Of a stretch of DNA of 64,000 bases, positions 21,840-33,500 are shown in pieces. This stretch comes from Salinicola salarius. Lineage in GTDB: Bacteria > Pseudomonadota > Gammaproteobacteria > Pseudomonadales > Halomonadaceae. The first letter of the stretch is position 1, and every line of letters starts with the position of its first letter. A program made the position numbers and the translations under genes. The stretch is taken from NCBI RefSeq assembly GCF_002179555.1, contig NZ_NHOU01000012.1, forward strand, positions 36,456 to 100,455, written 5' to 3'. The notes beneath the pieces were generated by a model. The model saw only the letters and a list, made by a program, of their open reading frames with translations. It did no database searches and was not told where the DNA came from.

Positions 21840-22289
21840 TCAGCGCTCGCGAATGAGATCGAGCGGGTAGCGGCGGCCGTCACGCGCGTCGCGCAGACGC
21901 TGCATTACCACCGGGCTGCGCAGACGGCGGCTGCGATCAAGATCGTCGATTTCGTCGTAGGTCAGCCAGTGGGCGCCGATGATCCCCTTGTCGAGCGGAT
22001 TGCCCAGGTGCGCCAGCGGCAGGCTGATGAAGGCGTGACTATGGAAAGTGAGGCCATCCGAGGTCTGGTGGACATAGAGTCCCAGATAGTCGGTGATGGC
22101 GATCTGCCAGGCGGACTCTTCACGAACTTCGCGTTCGGCCGCGGCGATCAGGCGTTCGCCGCGCTCCAGATGGCCGGCAGGCTGGTTGAACAGACTGAAC
22201 GGCCCGCCGCGATCCTCTTCCACCATCAGGTACCGACCGGCCCGTTCCACGATCACGGCAACGGTCACGCGGGGTGTCCAGCGATTCAT
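21840..22289 (-). CDS. nudJ: Nudix hydrolase NudJ
   Basis: A 149-residue Nudix phosphatase; in E. coli NudJ acts on HMP-PP and nucleoside di/triphosphates. The Nudix box begins GHLERGE, continues through [11 protein letters not shown] and ends with Ala where the consensus has Gly (REVREESAW); the metal-binding REVREE core is intact. FNQPAGHLE and [20 protein letters not shown] match NudJ. It lies between rluE and mnmA as in E. coli. Confidence 0.93.
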   Translation of the reverse strand: MNRWTPRVTVAVIVERAGRYLMVEEDRGGPFSLFNQPAGHLERGERLIAAAEREVREESAWQIAITDYLGLYVHQTSDGLTFHSHAFISLPLAHLGNPLDKGIIGAHWLTYDEIDDLDRSRRLRSPVVMQRLRDARDGRRYPLDLIRER

Positions 22290-22433
22290 CTTTTCATTCT
22301 CCCAACTCGGTACGCGGCCCTCGACAACGAGCCACGGGACTCAGCCGATCATACCCGGTCTGGGGCAATTCGAAAGCCCGCGGTCGGAAGAAGGCCTCGC
22401 CGCAACGGGCCAAGTCCAGGATGGGGAAGGCGA

Positions 22434-23039
22434 TCATCGAGTGCGACGCGGTTTCGAACGCGGGTTGCGGCCGTGTTGCGGTGGGCGCTTGCGGGGAGCG
22501 TTCACGGTCTCGCTGCGCCAGTCTCCGGGCTGCAGCTCGCCCAGTTGCCATGGACCGATGGCGGCGCGAATCAGGCGCAGCGTGGGGTGGCCCACATGCG
22601 CCGTCATGCGCCGTACCTGTCGATTGCGTCCTTCGCGAAGTTCGATTTCCAGCCAGGTCGTGGGGATGGATTCCCGATAGCGAACCGGCGGGACCCGTGG
22701 AGCAGGCTCCGGCCGGGTCAGCCGTCGAACCCTGGCTGGCCGGGTCGGGCCGTCTTTCAGCGTGATGCCATGGCGTAATGCCTTGAGCGCATCGTCGTCC
22801 GGCGTTCCCTCGACCTGCACCCAGTACTGCTTCGACAATTTGTGACGCGGGTCGCTGATATGGTGAATCAGGGCACCGTCGTCGGTCAGCAGCAGCAGGC
22901 CTTCGGAGTCGTAATCGAGGCGTCCGGCTGGATAGATGTCGGGAACCTGAAGATAGTCGGCCAGGGTGGGCCGCCCCTGGTCATCGGTGAACTGACAGAG
23001 CACCTGGTAGGGCTTGTGCAATAGATAGATTCGACTCAT
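22434..23039 (-). CDS. rluE: 23S rRNA pseudouridine(2457) synthase RluE
   Basis: A 201-residue RsuA/RluE-type pseudouridine synthase without an S4 domain. YLLHKPYQVLCQF opens the fold, and AGRLDYDSEGLLLLTDDG carries the catalytic Asp. GRNRQVRRMTAHVGHPTLRL is the conserved C-terminal block. The tail is very basic (KRPPQHGRNPRSKPRRTR), as expected for rRNA binding. ATG 23039 starts precisely at the fold; the open frame to 23240 adds unrelated sequence. It heads the rluE-nudJ-mnmA-hflD-purB-roxA cluster. Confidence 0.93.
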   Translation of the reverse strand: MSRIYLLHKPYQVLCQFTDDQGRPTLADYLQVPDIYPAGRLDYDSEGLLLLTDDGALIHHISDPRHKLSKQYWVQVEGTPDDDALKALRHGITLKDGPTRPARVRRLTRPEPAPRVPPVRYRESIPTTWLEIELREGRNRQVRRMTAHVGHPTLRLIRAAIGPWQLGELQPGDWRSETVNAPRKRPPQHGRNPRSKPRRTR

Positions 23040-23328
23040 GCCGGGTCGCCAACGCTCCTCTCGAATAGCCGCGATGGTAATATCGGGGCCACGATGCCAT
23101 GGCGTTGACAGCCTGTCGCGACTATTTTCAGTGAAGGCTTGCATACGGGCCCTATCGGCCGCATCTTCAGGGAACCTCGGGCCTTCGATGGTATCCAATA
23201 CCTGACCCAGTCCCAATTTGATGCACCCGAGCCGATGCATTCAGGGATTCATCCAGATTTGTGCCAACAACCGTATGTCAGAGAACCTAGATAGAGTGTC
23301 GTTGTACCTTTCCAGGGAGCCGGCGCGC

Positions 23329-23664
23329 ATGGGTATGACGCGCCCGCCCGACCCTGGTCATGAAGAGCAGGGCGATGTCGCCGAGCAGGTGTCCGAACCG
23401 CAACTGGCGCCGCCGCCCATGTACAAGGTCGTGCTGTACAACGATGACTACACGCCGATGGAGTTCGTCGTCGAGGTGCTGCAGCGGTTCTTCGCCATGG
23501 ACAGCGAGAAGGCGGTTCAGATCATGCTGGCCGTCCATACCCAGGGAAAAGCGACCTGCGGCATTTTTACCCGCGATATCGCGGAGACCAAGTGCCATCA
23601 GGTCAATGAATATGCCAGAGAGTGCGAGCATCCTCTCATGTGTGACGTGGATGCCGCAGAGTAG
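23329..23664 (+). CDS. clpS: ATP-dependent Clp protease adaptor ClpS
   Basis: ClpS binds N-terminal Leu, Phe, Tyr and Trp degrons and delivers the proteins to ClpAP. The core [20 protein letters not shown] contains the DD motif that contacts the substrate N-terminus, and [19 protein letters not shown] follows. From ATG 23329 the protein is 111 residues (E. coli 106) with an acidic, flexible N-terminal tail. AGGGAG lies about ten bases upstream; ATGs at 23275 and 23335 are alternatives. It is followed by clpA after 112 bases. Confidence 0.95.
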   Translation: MGMTRPPDPGHEEQGDVAEQVSEPQLAPPPMYKVVLYNDDYTPMEFVVEVLQRFFAMDSEKAVQIMLAVHTQGKATCGIFTRDIAETKCHQVNEYARECEHPLMCDVDAAE

Positions 23665-23776
23665 GAAGCGGACACACATCGTCGACGCTTTTGTCTTCGA
23701 AGACTTGCGAAACCGCTGTTTGTGCCCGATTGTGAAAGTGCCGACCGACGCCCTCAGTGGCTAAAAGGGGACTGCC

Positions 23777-26041
23777 ATGTTGAGTAAAGAACTTGAACTC
23801 ACCCTGAACACGGCCTTCACCGTGGCGCGATCCAAGCGACACGAGTTTATGACCGTGGAGCACTTGCTGCTGGCGCTTCTCGATAATGCCTCGGCAGCCG
23901 ATGTGCTGAATGCCTGTGGGGCGAATCTGGAAAAGCTTCGTGCCGATCTGCAGGATTTCATCAATTCCACGACGCCGCTGATTCCCGAAGAGCAGGAAGA
24001 TCGGGAAACGCAGCCGACGCTGGGCTTCCAGCGCGTGCTTCAGCGTGCCGTTTTTCACGTCCAGTCTTCCGGCAAGAGCGAGGTGACCGGCGCCAACGTG
24101 CTGGTGGCGATCTTCTCCGAGCAGGAGAGTCAGGCCGTCTATTTCCTCAAGCAGCAGAGCGTGGCCCGGGTCGATGCGGTGAACTACATCGCCCACGGCA
24201 TTTCCAAGGTGGCCGGTCACAGCCAGCCCCAGCAGCCTTCCCAGGAGTCCGAGGAGGGCGAAGAGGCAGCCACCGAAAATGGCCAGAGCCCGCTGAGCAG
24301 CTACGCCACCAACCTCAACGATCAGGCCCGTCTGGGCAAGATCGATCCGCTGATCGGGCGGGACCACGAGCTCGAGCGCGTGGTGCAGATCCTGGCGCGC
24401 CGGCGCAAGAACAACCCGCTGCTGGTAGGTGAAGCGGGCGTCGGCAAGACCGCCATCGCCGAGGGGCTGGCCAAGCGTATCGTCGAGGAGGACGTGCCGG
24501 ACGTCATCGCGGATGCGGTGGTCTATTCGCTCGACATGGGCGCCTTGCTGGCTGGCACCAAGTACCGTGGCGACTTCGAGAAGCGCCTGAAAGGGCTGCT
24601 GGCCGAGCTGCGCAAGCAGGACAACTCGATCCTGTTCATCGACGAGATCCATACGGTGATCGGTGCTGGCGCCGCTTCCGGCGGTGTCATGGACGCGTCC
24701 AACCTGCTCAAGCCGCTGCTCTCTTCCGGTGAGCTGCGTTGCATCGGTTCGACCACGTTCCAGGAGTTCCGCGGTATCTTCGAGAAGGATCGGGCACTGG
24801 CACGTCGTTTCCAGAAGGTGGACGTGCCGGAACCGACCGTCGAGGACACCATCCGCATCCTCAAGGGGCTGCGTGGCCGCTTCGAAGAGCATCACCAGTT
24901 GAAGTACACCGACGGCGCGTTGGAAAGTGCCGCCCGGCTGGCGGATCGGTATATCAACGACCGTCATCTCCCCGACAAGGCGATCGATGTCATCGACGAA
25001 GCCGGCGCGCACCAGCGTCTGCTGCCGCCGGAGGCGCGAATTGCCACGATCGATGTCGATCAGGTCGAGGTCGTGGTGGCTTCCATCGCGCGGATTCCGC
25101 CGAAGAGCGTGTCCAGCTCGGATCGCAAGCTGCTCTCCAATCTGGAGCGCGACCTGAAGATGCTGGTATTCGGTCAGGATGAGGCGATCACCAGCCTGTC
25201 CGCCGCGATCAAGCTGTCTCGTGCCGGACTCAAGTCACCGGACAAGCCGGTGGGCAGCTTCCTGTTCGCTGGTCCGACGGGTGTCGGCAAGACCGAAGTG
25301 GCGCGGCAACTGTCTCACCTGATGGGCATCGAGTTGGTTCGCTTCGACATGTCGGAATATATGGAGCGTCACACGGTATCGCGCCTGATCGGCGCGCCGC
25401 CGGGATACGTGGGCTACGATCAGGGCGGCCTGTTGACCGAGGCGATCACCAAGCAGCCGCACTGCGTGCTGTTGCTCGACGAGATCGAGAAGGCGCACCC
25501 CGAGGTCTTCAATCTGCTGCTGCAGGTCATGGACCACGGTCGCCTGACCGACAACAATGGCCGCGAGGCGGACTTCCGCCACGTGATCATCATCATGACG
25601 TCCAACGCCGGTGCCGAGCAGATCTCGCGTCGTTCGATCGGGTTCCAGACGCAGGACCATTCCACCGATGGCATGGAAGTGATTCGCCGGACGTTCACGC
25701 CGGAGTTCCGTAACCGTCTCGACGGGATCATCCAGTTCCATGGCCTCGAGCCTTCCATCGTCCGCAACGTGGTCGACAAGTTCCTGGTCGAACTGCAGGC
25801 ACAGCTGGACGAGAAGCGCGTGCAGCTCGATGTCGACGAAGACGCCCGCGTCTGGCTTGCCCAGAAGGGTTACGATCCGGAGATGGGGGCACGACCGATG
25901 GCCCGCGTCATTCAGGAAAAGCTCAAGAAACCATTGGCAGAGATGATCCTGTTCGGCGACCTGGCGGACAACGGCGGTATCGTGCACGTTCGGGTCGAAA
26001 ACGACGAGCTGCAGCTGGAGACCGAGGCCGAGGTCGCCTGA
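23777..26041 (+). CDS. clpA: ATP-dependent Clp protease ATP-binding subunit ClpA
   Basis: A 754-residue AAA+ unfoldase partner of ClpP. An N-domain (residues 1-145) binds ClpS. The first AAA+ module has GEAGVGKT and [14 protein letters not shown]; the second has GPTGVGKT and [16 protein letters not shown]. The linker at about residues 145-170 is acidic ([15 protein letters not shown]). Ribosome site AGGGG before the ATG. It ends at a strong terminator. No clpP is in the window. Confidence 0.97.
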   Translation: MLSKELELTLNTAFTVARSKRHEFMTVEHLLLALLDNASAADVLNACGANLEKLRADLQDFINSTTPLIPEEQEDRETQPTLGFQRVLQRAVFHVQSSGKSEVTGANVLVAIFSEQESQAVYFLKQQSVARVDAVNYIAHGISKVAGHSQPQQPSQESEEGEEAATENGQSPLSSYATNLNDQARLGKIDPLIGRDHELERVVQILARRRKNNPLLVGEAGVGKTAIAEGLAKRIVEEDVPDVIADAVVYSLDMGALLAGTKYRGDFEKRLKGLLAELRKQDNSILFIDEIHTVIGAGAASGGVMDASNLLKPLLSSGELRCIGSTTFQEFRGIFEKDRALARRFQKVDVPEPTVEDTIRILKGLRGRFEEHHQLKYTDGALESAARLADRYINDRHLPDKAIDVIDEAGAHQRLLPPEARIATIDVDQVEVVVASIARIPPKSVSSSDRKLLSNLERDLKMLVFGQDEAITSLSAAIKLSRAGLKSPDKPVGSFLFAGPTGVGKTEVARQLSHLMGIELVRFDMSEYMERHTVSRLIGAPPGYVGYDQGGLLTEAITKQPHCVLLLDEIEKAHPEVFNLLLQVMDHGRLTDNNGREADFRHVIIIMTSNAGAEQISRRSIGFQTQDHSTDGMEVIRRTFTPEFRNRLDGIIQFHGLEPSIVRNVVDKFLVELQAQLDEKRVQLDVDEDARVWLAQKGYDPEMGARPMARVIQEKLKKPLAEMILFGDLADNGGIVHVRVENDELQLETEAEVA

Positions 26042-26072
26042 CGGCGCAACGTCTCGGTCCTGCGGAAACGAT

Positions 26073-26107
26073 AACGCCTCGCCATGGCAACATGGCGAGG
26101 CGTTTTT
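26073..26107 (+). terminator. Rho-independent terminator of clpA
   Basis: AACGCCTCGCCATG (26073-26086) pairs perfectly with CATGGCGAGGCGTT (26091-26104), loop GCAA, followed by TTT. Confidence 0.93.
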
Positions 26108-26223
26108 CGATTCGTGTCATCTCATCTCACCCGTCTGACGCAAGACTACGATGTCAGATGTTTTTTCAGGATGACGGGCAAGGCCGCCAAAGCAGGGCGG
26201 GAAGCGCGAGATGGGCTCGCGAA

Positions 26224-26442
26224 TTAGCGAGAACGGTAGACGATGCGGCCTTTGGAGAGATCGTAGGGAGTCAGCTCTACCTTGACCTTGTCACCGGTCA
26301 GAATGCGGATGTAGTTCTTGCGCATCTTGCCGGAAATGTGTGCGGTCACGACGTGGCCGTTTTCCAGTTCAACGCGGAACATGGTGTTGGGAAGGGTGTC
26401 GACGACCACGCCTTCCATTTCGATATGATCTTCTCGTGCCAT
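26224..26442 (-). CDS. infA: Translation initiation factor IF-1
   Basis: A 72-residue OB-fold protein, the normal IF-1 length. [38 protein letters not shown] and [14 protein letters not shown] are canonical. GAGGGA about ten bases upstream sets the ATG at 26442. It lies between clpA (convergent) and the bpt-aat pair, as in many gammaproteobacteria. Confidence 0.98.
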   Translation of the reverse strand: MAREDHIEMEGVVVDTLPNTMFRVELENGHVVTAHISGKMRKNYIRILTGDKVKVELTPYDLSKGRIVYRSR

Positions 26443-26722
26443 ATAGGCGATCCCTCTTGAACGTTTTGAGCATGGGGCTTGGTGTGAGAGCCTGGCATGG
26501 CGCCGCGCGGTCGGCAATCGACGTGATATACCGCAAATAGCAGTGTCGCCATCCACGTCGTCATCGAGTCAGCCACGCTTGGGCCTCTGAAGTGCGCGAT
26601 ATTATGGGCTATCTCGCCAGGGAAGGCAAAAATACCGCTTGAAATCGGGCTAAAAGCCATCCGGGAGCGGAGCTGTCGTTGCGTCGCCATGCATGGTCGC
26701 CCGCGCCAAGTTCCCAGCGCCT

Positions 26723-27481
26723 CTAGGAAAACGCCGTTGCCGGGATCATGCGTTGCCAGCGTCCGCCACTGAGATACTCGAGCGGCTGGTAATCCTGCTT
26801 GTAACGCATTTTCTGACAGGCCCGGATCCAGTAACCCAGGTAGACATGAGGGAGGCGGCGTTTACGTGCCAGCTCGATCTGGCTGAGGACGGCAAAGCTG
26901 CCCAGCGAGCGCCGCTCGAAGAGCGGGTCGGGATCGAAGAAGGTGTAGATCGCCGACAGGCCATGGCTGAGCAGATCCGTGGCAGCGACTGCCATCAGAT
27001 GATCGCCCAGTCGAAATTCCAGTAGCTTGGCGAACGGATGGGTCTGGGCCAGAAACATCCGGTACTGTTCCCGGCTCGGCGGGAACATGTCGCCATCCGC
27101 ATGCCGGGCGCGAATGTAGCGGGCGTAGAGGGCATAGTGCTGCTCATCGAACTCGGCTGGCCGTAACCTGAATGTCAGATCCTGGTTGCGATTGATCAGC
27201 TTGCGCTGCGTACGCGACGGCGCGAAGTCGTCGACCGGGATCCTGACCGAAGTGCACGCGCTGCAGCTCTCGCAGTGGGGGCGGTAGAGATTGCTGCCGC
27301 TGCGCCGAAAGCCCAGTAGCGTGAGCGCATCGTAAACCTCCGGAACGACGGTCTCCTGAGGGTCGAGAAATAGTGTCGTTGCCTCCCGGCCCTCCAGGTA
27401 GCTGCAGGGGTGGGGCACCGTCAGGAAGAAACGAAGATCGCGTGCCTGACGCTGCGGGCTGTTCGCATTGTCGCTGCTCAC
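26723..27481 (-). CDS. bpt: Aspartate/glutamate leucyltransferase Bpt (Ate1-related)
   Basis: A 252-residue aminoacyl-tRNA-protein transferase that puts Leu on N-terminal Asp/Glu, making a ClpS-recognised degron. The N-domain shows YRPHCESCSACTSVRIPV with the conserved Cys cluster, and the GNAT-like half has YLGYWIRACQKMRYKQDYQP. Length and order fit bacterial Bpt rather than eukaryotic ATE1. Its ATG overlaps the aat stop in an ATGA. Confidence 0.95.
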   Translation of the reverse strand: MSSDNANSPQRQARDLRFFLTVPHPCSYLEGREATTLFLDPQETVVPEVYDALTLLGFRRSGSNLYRPHCESCSACTSVRIPVDDFAPSRTQRKLINRNQDLTFRLRPAEFDEQHYALYARYIRARHADGDMFPPSREQYRMFLAQTHPFAKLLEFRLGDHLMAVAATDLLSHGLSAIYTFFDPDPLFERRSLGSFAVLSQIELARKRRLPHVYLGYWIRACQKMRYKQDYQPLEYLSGGRWQRMIPATAFS

Positions 27482-28170
27482 GTTGGCTCCGTCGGCCAGA
27501 GGCTGGCCGGGTTGGGTGCGTTGACGTTCTTCTCAAGGTAGTCGAGGAATGTCTCGCGAGCGATGTCTCTGGCACCCATGCTGGCCAGATGGGGCGTATG
27601 CATCTGGCAGTCGATCAACGCGAAATCGTGGCGCTGAAGGTGCCGCGCCAAATGTACCAACGCTATCTTCGAAGCATCGGCAACGTGGCTGAACATCGAT
27701 TCGCCGAAAAAGACGCGCCCGATCGACAGCCCGTACAACCCACCGACCAGCGTCTGCGACTGCCAAACCTCGACGCTATGCGCATGCCCCAGGCGGTGAA
27801 GGTCCACGTAGGCCTTTCGCATGGCGTCGTCGATCCAGGTGCCTTCGGCATCGGCGCGGGTTTCGGCGCAAGCGGCAATGACACGCGGGAACGCCCGGTC
27901 GAAGCTCACTTCGAAGCCACCGTTGCGCAGGCGCTTGTCCAGACTTCGGCGGACGCGTATCTCCTCCGGGAACAGCACCATGCGGGGGTTTGGCGACCAC
28001 CACAGGATGGGCTGGCCCTCGGCATACCACGGAAAGATGCCCTGTCGATAGGCACTCAGCAGCCAGTCGGGGCTTAGCGCACCCCCCGCGGCTAGCAGAC
28101 CGTCGGGTTCATCGAGCGCCTGAGAGGCTGGCGGAAAAGCGACGATATGTGGCGGTAACCAGGGCAGCAT
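27478..28170 (-). CDS. aat: Leucyl/phenylalanyl-tRNA-protein transferase
   Basis: A 230-residue enzyme that adds Leu or Phe from aminoacyl-tRNA to proteins with N-terminal Lys or Arg. GLLAAGGALSPDWLLSAYRQ, GIFPWYAEGQPILWWSPNPR and GRVFFGESMFSHVADASKIA are family signatures. First gene of the aat-bpt pair; together with clpS and clpA across the way it covers the modification and recognition steps of the bacterial N-degron pathway. Confidence 0.96.
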   Translation of the reverse strand: MLPWLPPHIVAFPPASQALDEPDGLLAAGGALSPDWLLSAYRQGIFPWYAEGQPILWWSPNPRMVLFPEEIRVRRSLDKRLRNGGFEVSFDRAFPRVIAACAETRADAEGTWIDDAMRKAYVDLHRLGHAHSVEVWQSQTLVGGLYGLSIGRVFFGESMFSHVADASKIALVHLARHLQRHDFALIDCQMHTPHLASMGARDIARETFLDYLEKNVNAPNPASLWPTEPT

Positions 28171-28255
28171 GCGTTCGGCCGGACAAGAGAGCGGCCATCA
28201 GCATAGCAAAAGTTGAATGGCGTGATGCCTATTGCATCTTTCGTCGCGAGTGTCA

Positions 28256-28283
28256 TCAAGATTGCCTTCGCCGCCGCCGATAA
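28256..28283 (+). promoter_or_regulatory. Candidate sigma-28 (FliA) promoter for the chemotaxis receptor
   Basis: TCAAGATT (28256-28263) and an exact GCCGATAA (28276-28283) are separated by 12 bases; the E. coli consensus is TAAAGTTT-N11-GCCGATAA. The receptor ATG is 33 bases downstream. Confidence 0.55.
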
Positions 28284-28315
28284 AAGCCCTGATCCCTTCA
28301 ATCTCGGAAACCATC

Positions 28316-30349
28316 ATGGCTGCATTTCGACAGCGACTTCGCCGTGCCGGCATCGGTACCAAGCTGGCCCTTATCGTTGCCTTTCTTCAAGCCGCCGTGC
28401 TCCTGGGGCTGGCCTTCGCGATGGCCCAGGCGAGCACGACGCAACTGCGTGAAGCCACGACGCATGAGCTGAAAACCCAGCAGGATTCCATCGGTGACAT
28501 GCTGTCGTTGTTCGATTATAGCCTGCAGCAACAGGCGGACCGGTTCCTGAGTATTTTTTCGGAGCAGTATTCGGGGCGTTTCGTATTGAGCCCAGACCAG
28601 CTCGTCGAAGTCTCGGGGCGCCAGACACCGGCGCTCAAGGATGGGCTTGAAGTGCTCAACGACAATACCTGGAAGCTCGATCGGTTCACCAAGCAGACGG
28701 GTACGCCAGCAACGATCTTTGCGCGCGACGGGGATGACTTCGTGCGCATTTCCACGTCCCTCAAGAACGAGAATGGCGAAAGGGCGATGGGAACATTGCT
28801 CAGTCGGGACTCGAAGAGCTATGCCAGGCTGATGGCGAATCAGCCGTATATTGGTCTCGCCAGGCTTTTTGGCACCGACTACATCACCAAGTATCAGCCC
28901 ATCCAGGACGGCGATGGCAAGGTCGTCGGTGCGCTGTTCGTGGGTGTCGATGTCAGTGCCGAGATGGCTCAGGTTCAGGATCGTATTCGTGAAATGGGCA
29001 TCGGTGATGCCGGCTACACCATGCTGGCCTCGGCAGCCGGTGATCAGAAGGGGGAGGTCATTGCCGGCGGGCCCTACGAGGGGCGGAACTTGTTGGACGG
29101 CGAAATGGGGGAGCTCTTCGCACCGCTGTTCGAGGCGTCATTCGGCGACATCGAATATACCGCCAGCAGTGGCGAAGGGCGGCTGGTGCGCTACTCGCGC
29201 TATCCCGAGTGGCAATGGGTCGTGGCCGGTTCGGTCTCGGTCGATGAAATGCAGGCGGGGGTGATCGCGGCGCGGGATCGCTTCCTGCTGATTGCACTTG
29301 TGCTGGCCGCGGCGCTGAGTGTGACGCTCTACTGGATCGTCAAGCGGCTGGTGACGCAGCCCATGAGCCGCGTTGTCAACCTGGCTCAAGCCTTGGCGGA
29401 GGGAGACCTGTCGCAGCGCATCGACACGAGCCGGCGTGATGAAATCGGCCAACTGGTTGCCGCCATGAACGGTATCGGCAACGGGCTCGAGCGTATCGTG
29501 GCGCAAGTGCGTACGGCAGTTGCGCAGACCGAAAGCCATACCCGGGAGCTGGCGTCCGGCAACGCTGAACTGGCGTCGCGCACCGAATCCCAGGCGGCGA
29601 GCCTTGAGCAGACCGCTGCCAGCACCGAAGAGATCAACGCGACGGTTCGTCAGAATGCGCAGCGGGCGCAGGAAGGCGATGAGCAGGCGCAGCGAACCGT
29701 GGCGGCAGCGGGTGAAGCGCAGAGCACCGTCGAGGCAACGTCGGAGGCGATGCAGCGTATCGTCGGCATGGCGACGCAGATCTCCGAGGTGGTGGGCGTG
29801 ATCGATGGCATCGCCTTTCAGACCAACCTGCTGGCGTTGAACGCCTCCGTCGAAGCCGCTCGGGCCGGCGAGCACGGTCGCGGTTTCGCCGTGGTGGCTC
29901 AGGAAGTCCGGAACCTGGCGGAGCGCTGCACGACGTCGGCGCAGCAGATCAAGGCGTTGATCGGCAAGACCGTCGACGAAGTCGACAGCGGCAACCTGCG
30001 CGCGGCCGAGGCGGGGCAGCGGGTCACCGAGATCGTCTCCCAGGTCGAACGCATCAGCACGCTGATCTCGGAGATCCGGCTGGCATCCGAAGAGCAGTCT
30101 CGCGGTATCGAGCAGATCAACGTGGCGATATCGCAGATCGACGAGACCACCCAGAGCAACGCCGCGCTGGTGCGTCAGTCCAGCGTGTCGACCCGGCAGT
30201 TGAACGAGCAGAGTCGCCGGCTGGCGGAAACCGTCTCGCTGTTCCGGTTGCGTAACGCGCCGCCGGCTGAGACAGGAGTGCCCGAGGCTGCCTCGCGCCT
30301 GGACGAGACAGGGCGACGAACGCCAGCCGGCGAGCCTCTTCCAGCTTGA
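28316..30349 (+). CDS. Methyl-accepting chemotaxis protein with periplasmic Cache domain
   Basis: A 677-residue receptor. Membrane helix 1 at about residues 16-38; periplasmic sensor about 40-318 resembling a Cache_3-Cache_2 fusion ([33 protein letters not shown]). Membrane helix 2 is at about 322-344, then HAMP ([20 protein letters not shown]), then the signalling hairpin with tip [20 protein letters not shown] near residue 500. No CheR-docking pentapeptide at the C-terminus (ends GEPLPA). ATG 28316 follows CGGAAA at 8 bases; the upstream in-frame ATG at 28232 is before the putative promoter. Ligand unknown. Confidence 0.93.
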   Translation: MAAFRQRLRRAGIGTKLALIVAFLQAAVLLGLAFAMAQASTTQLREATTHELKTQQDSIGDMLSLFDYSLQQQADRFLSIFSEQYSGRFVLSPDQLVEVSGRQTPALKDGLEVLNDNTWKLDRFTKQTGTPATIFARDGDDFVRISTSLKNENGERAMGTLLSRDSKSYARLMANQPYIGLARLFGTDYITKYQPIQDGDGKVVGALFVGVDVSAEMAQVQDRIREMGIGDAGYTMLASAAGDQKGEVIAGGPYEGRNLLDGEMGELFAPLFEASFGDIEYTASSGEGRLVRYSRYPEWQWVVAGSVSVDEMQAGVIAARDRFLLIALVLAAALSVTLYWIVKRLVTQPMSRVVNLAQALAEGDLSQRIDTSRRDEIGQLVAAMNGIGNGLERIVAQVRTAVAQTESHTRELASGNAELASRTESQAASLEQTAASTEEINATVRQNAQRAQEGDEQAQRTVAAAGEAQSTVEATSEAMQRIVGMATQISEVVGVIDGIAFQTNLLALNASVEAARAGEHGRGFAVVAQEVRNLAERCTTSAQQIKALIGKTVDEVDSGNLRAAEAGQRVTEIVSQVERISTLISEIRLASEEQSRGIEQINVAISQIDETTQSNAALVRQSSVSTRQLNEQSRRLAETVSLFRLRNAPPAETGVPEAASRLDETGRRTPAGEPLPA

Positions 30350-30559
30350 TCTGGCGCCTCGCGGATCATGGATTTCATGACCTGCCGGCGCCCCCTGTGA
30401 TGTCGACGCGGCCCCCGGTATGATGGCGGGTTGAAGAGGTCGAGCCCATCAGCGGCTCGGCCGTGATCGTCAATGCCGCGAGCGGAATGGAATGCCGCCA
30501 GCGGCGTGGCAGTTGATCGTGTTACGCCACGCCAGATCGGGCGCGAGGGGGTTGATCAT

Positions 30560-33500
30560 TTGAGTGCCAAGAGTTCGGCCAAAAAGAGCCGTCGTCCATC
30601 AACGCAAGCGCAAGCCAAGGAGCAGGCCCGCCACGTGATCATGCGCCTACAGGGCGTGACTCGCGAAGGTGCCGTGATTCTGTTGCTCGCCATCTGCGTT
30701 TTTCTGCTGTTGGCCCTGTTCAGCTACACGCCGACGGACCCCGGCTGGTCCCATAGCGGGCCGGATCAATCGGTTTCCAACTGGATGGGCAGGATCGGTG
30801 CCTGGCTATCCGATGTGCTCTATTCGCTGTTCGGCGCCAGTGCGCTGTGGTGGCCAGGCATGTTCGGTCTGGGCGCCTGGCGACTGATGCGCCAGACCCA
30901 GGTGCAGATCGCCTGGGACCCCATGGCGCTCGCCGTTCACACCGGCGGGCTGGTGCTGCTGTTGATGAGCACGACCACGCTGGGCGACCTGCATTTCTAC
31001 AACGCTGCCAGCGATCTTCCTAACCAGGCGGGCGGCATTCTCGGCCGTGGCATCGCCGGTTCTCTCGGCTCGCTGGTCGGTGTGCGAGGCACCACGCTGA
31101 TCGCCATCGCGGCATTCATGTGCGGCTTCACGCTGTTCTCCGGCATGTCCTGGTTGACGGTGATGGATGAGCTCGGTAGCTCGCTCAATCGGCTGTTCCA
31201 TTGGACGAAAGCTCGCGCTGGCGAGCGTCGTGAGGCGCGGGAAACTCGTCGTCTCGACAAGGCCGAGGCACGCAGCATGGCCGCCGATGACGCGGCAGCG
31301 GCGGACGATGCCGGTGCGATGGATGAGGAAGACGCGCCGCGCCGGAGCGCGTGGTGGGCCAGGTTGCTGCCGTGGAACCGGCTGCCCTGGAACAGGGCGC
31401 CGGATCTGGAGCAGTGGGAAGACGACGACATGGCCGCCGAACGGCCAGTCCGGCGGGAACCTGCTTGGGAAAGCGCCGTTGGTGCGGCTACCGACAGGGT
31501 CGAGCCTCGTGACACCTCGATGTGGCGTCATGACGGTCGTACGGACATTCCGTGGGATGTCCCGGCGCGAACACCGTCTGCCAAACGGCCTGAAGCTTCC
31601 TACACCGCTCGCCAGCAGCGTGACGAAGCCCGCGAGCCCACGCTGGGTCGGCTACCGGGCGAGGAGCCCGAAGTACCGCAGCGAACGGCGCCGGCGACCC
31701 GCTTTGGAGGCGAGGCCTCGGCCCGGCAGCCATCTTCCACCGAGTCAGGGCCGAGCAGGATATCGGCAACCGACGACTCGACGAATGCCGTCGCTGCCTC
31801 GTCGGCGATCTCGGCCGCCGAGGCTCAGGGCAGGCCGGATGCCGGGGAGGAATCCGGGCCGGAAAGTACGCCGTTCCGCGCCGATGTCACCCGGCGACGC
31901 ATACCCGATGCCTTTCAAGCGCCAGCAGGCGAGTCCTCGTCCGTGCCTCCGGCTCCCCGGGGCGACATCGACGAGCGCCAGCACGGTGAGGCGTTCCGGC
32001 ACGGCGAAGAGTTCCGGTACGGTGAAGCGTTCCGGCACGATGAGGAGCCCCGGATTGACGACGAGAGCCGTCAGCCGCGGGAACCTGCGCCGGAGCTCGC
32101 TGCAGACGAGCAGCGTGCCGTCACGAACGCGCGGGAATCCGCGCAGAGCGAGCCGGGGCTCTCCGCGAACGACGAGGACGCGCCGACCCAGCAGTGGGGG
32201 ATTCGCGCGGAACGCGAGGAGCCGATGGCGGATTGGCGTCCAGTAGCGGCCTCCCAGGCCGACGAGCCGGCAGCCGACACCGAAGAGCCGGTGATCGATA
32301 TCGAAGGATCGGCGAGGGCGCCGGAAGAGGCGTTTTCGACCGAGCCGACAGACGATCAGCCTCGCCATTCGGGCATCAACTGGCGGGAAGCCGAAGCGGA
32401 CGGCGGCGAGATACCCTCGGAGCCAATCATCTCTTCATCGCCATCGCCATCGCCATCGTCGGCGCATGAGCCGAGCCGCTCAGTTACCGAGCGAACGCCG
32501 CAGCGTCAGGAACCGTGCTTCGATATCGCCGACGATGATCGGACATCCGTGAGCGGCGGCGACAGGAGCGGGAACAGAGGCGAGAGAGGCGAAAGCGTGG
32601 CTGCCGGCCTTTCGACGGCGCCGCAGCCTTCGCCGACGCCGGCATCGGCACCCCCCAGCGAGGGGCGGCTGGCGACGGCAGCTCAAGCCAGGGCCGCCGC
32701 CGATGACCAGCCGACATTGTGGACCGTCGAGCATCTGCAGAGCCAGCGCCCGGTCATGGATGATATGCCGGAGCCGAGCGGCGATCTGCCGTCGATTCGC
32801 CTGACCACGCCCGCCGATCCGGAGCAGCCAAACTATACGCCGGAACAGCTGGCCGACATGGCCGACCTGCTCGAAATGCGGCTGCGCGAATACGGGGTCA
32901 AGGCGGAAGTCGTCGAGACCTGGCCGGGGCCGGTCATCACCCGCTTCGAGATCCGCCCGGCGGCCGGCGTGAAGGTTTCCAAGATCAGTAACCTGGCGAA
33001 GGATCTGGCACGCTCGCTGATGGTGAAGAGCGTGCGCGTAGTCGAGATCATTCCCGGCAAGCCGACGGTGGGGATCGAGATTCCCAACCCCAACCGGGCC
33101 ATGATTCGCATTCGCCAGGTGCTGGATTCCGACGTCTACCAGAATGCCGAGTCGCCGGTCACGCTGGCGCTGGGCCAAGACATCGGCGGCAAGCCGGTGG
33201 TCGCCAACCTCAACAAGATGCCTCACCTGCTGGTCGCCGGCACCACCGGCTCCGGTAAATCGGTGGGGATCAACACCATGCTCGTGTCGATGTTGCTCAA
33301 GGCAACGCCGGACGAGGTGCGCATGATCATGGTCGATCCCAAGATGCTCGAGCTTTCCGTCTATGACGGTATTCCGCATCTCCTGGCGCCCGTCGTCACC
33401 GACATGAAGGAGGCAGCCAACGCCTTGCGCTGGTGCGTTGCCGAAATGGAGCGACGCTACAAGCTGATGGCGGCCATGGGCGTGCGCAACATCGCCGGCT

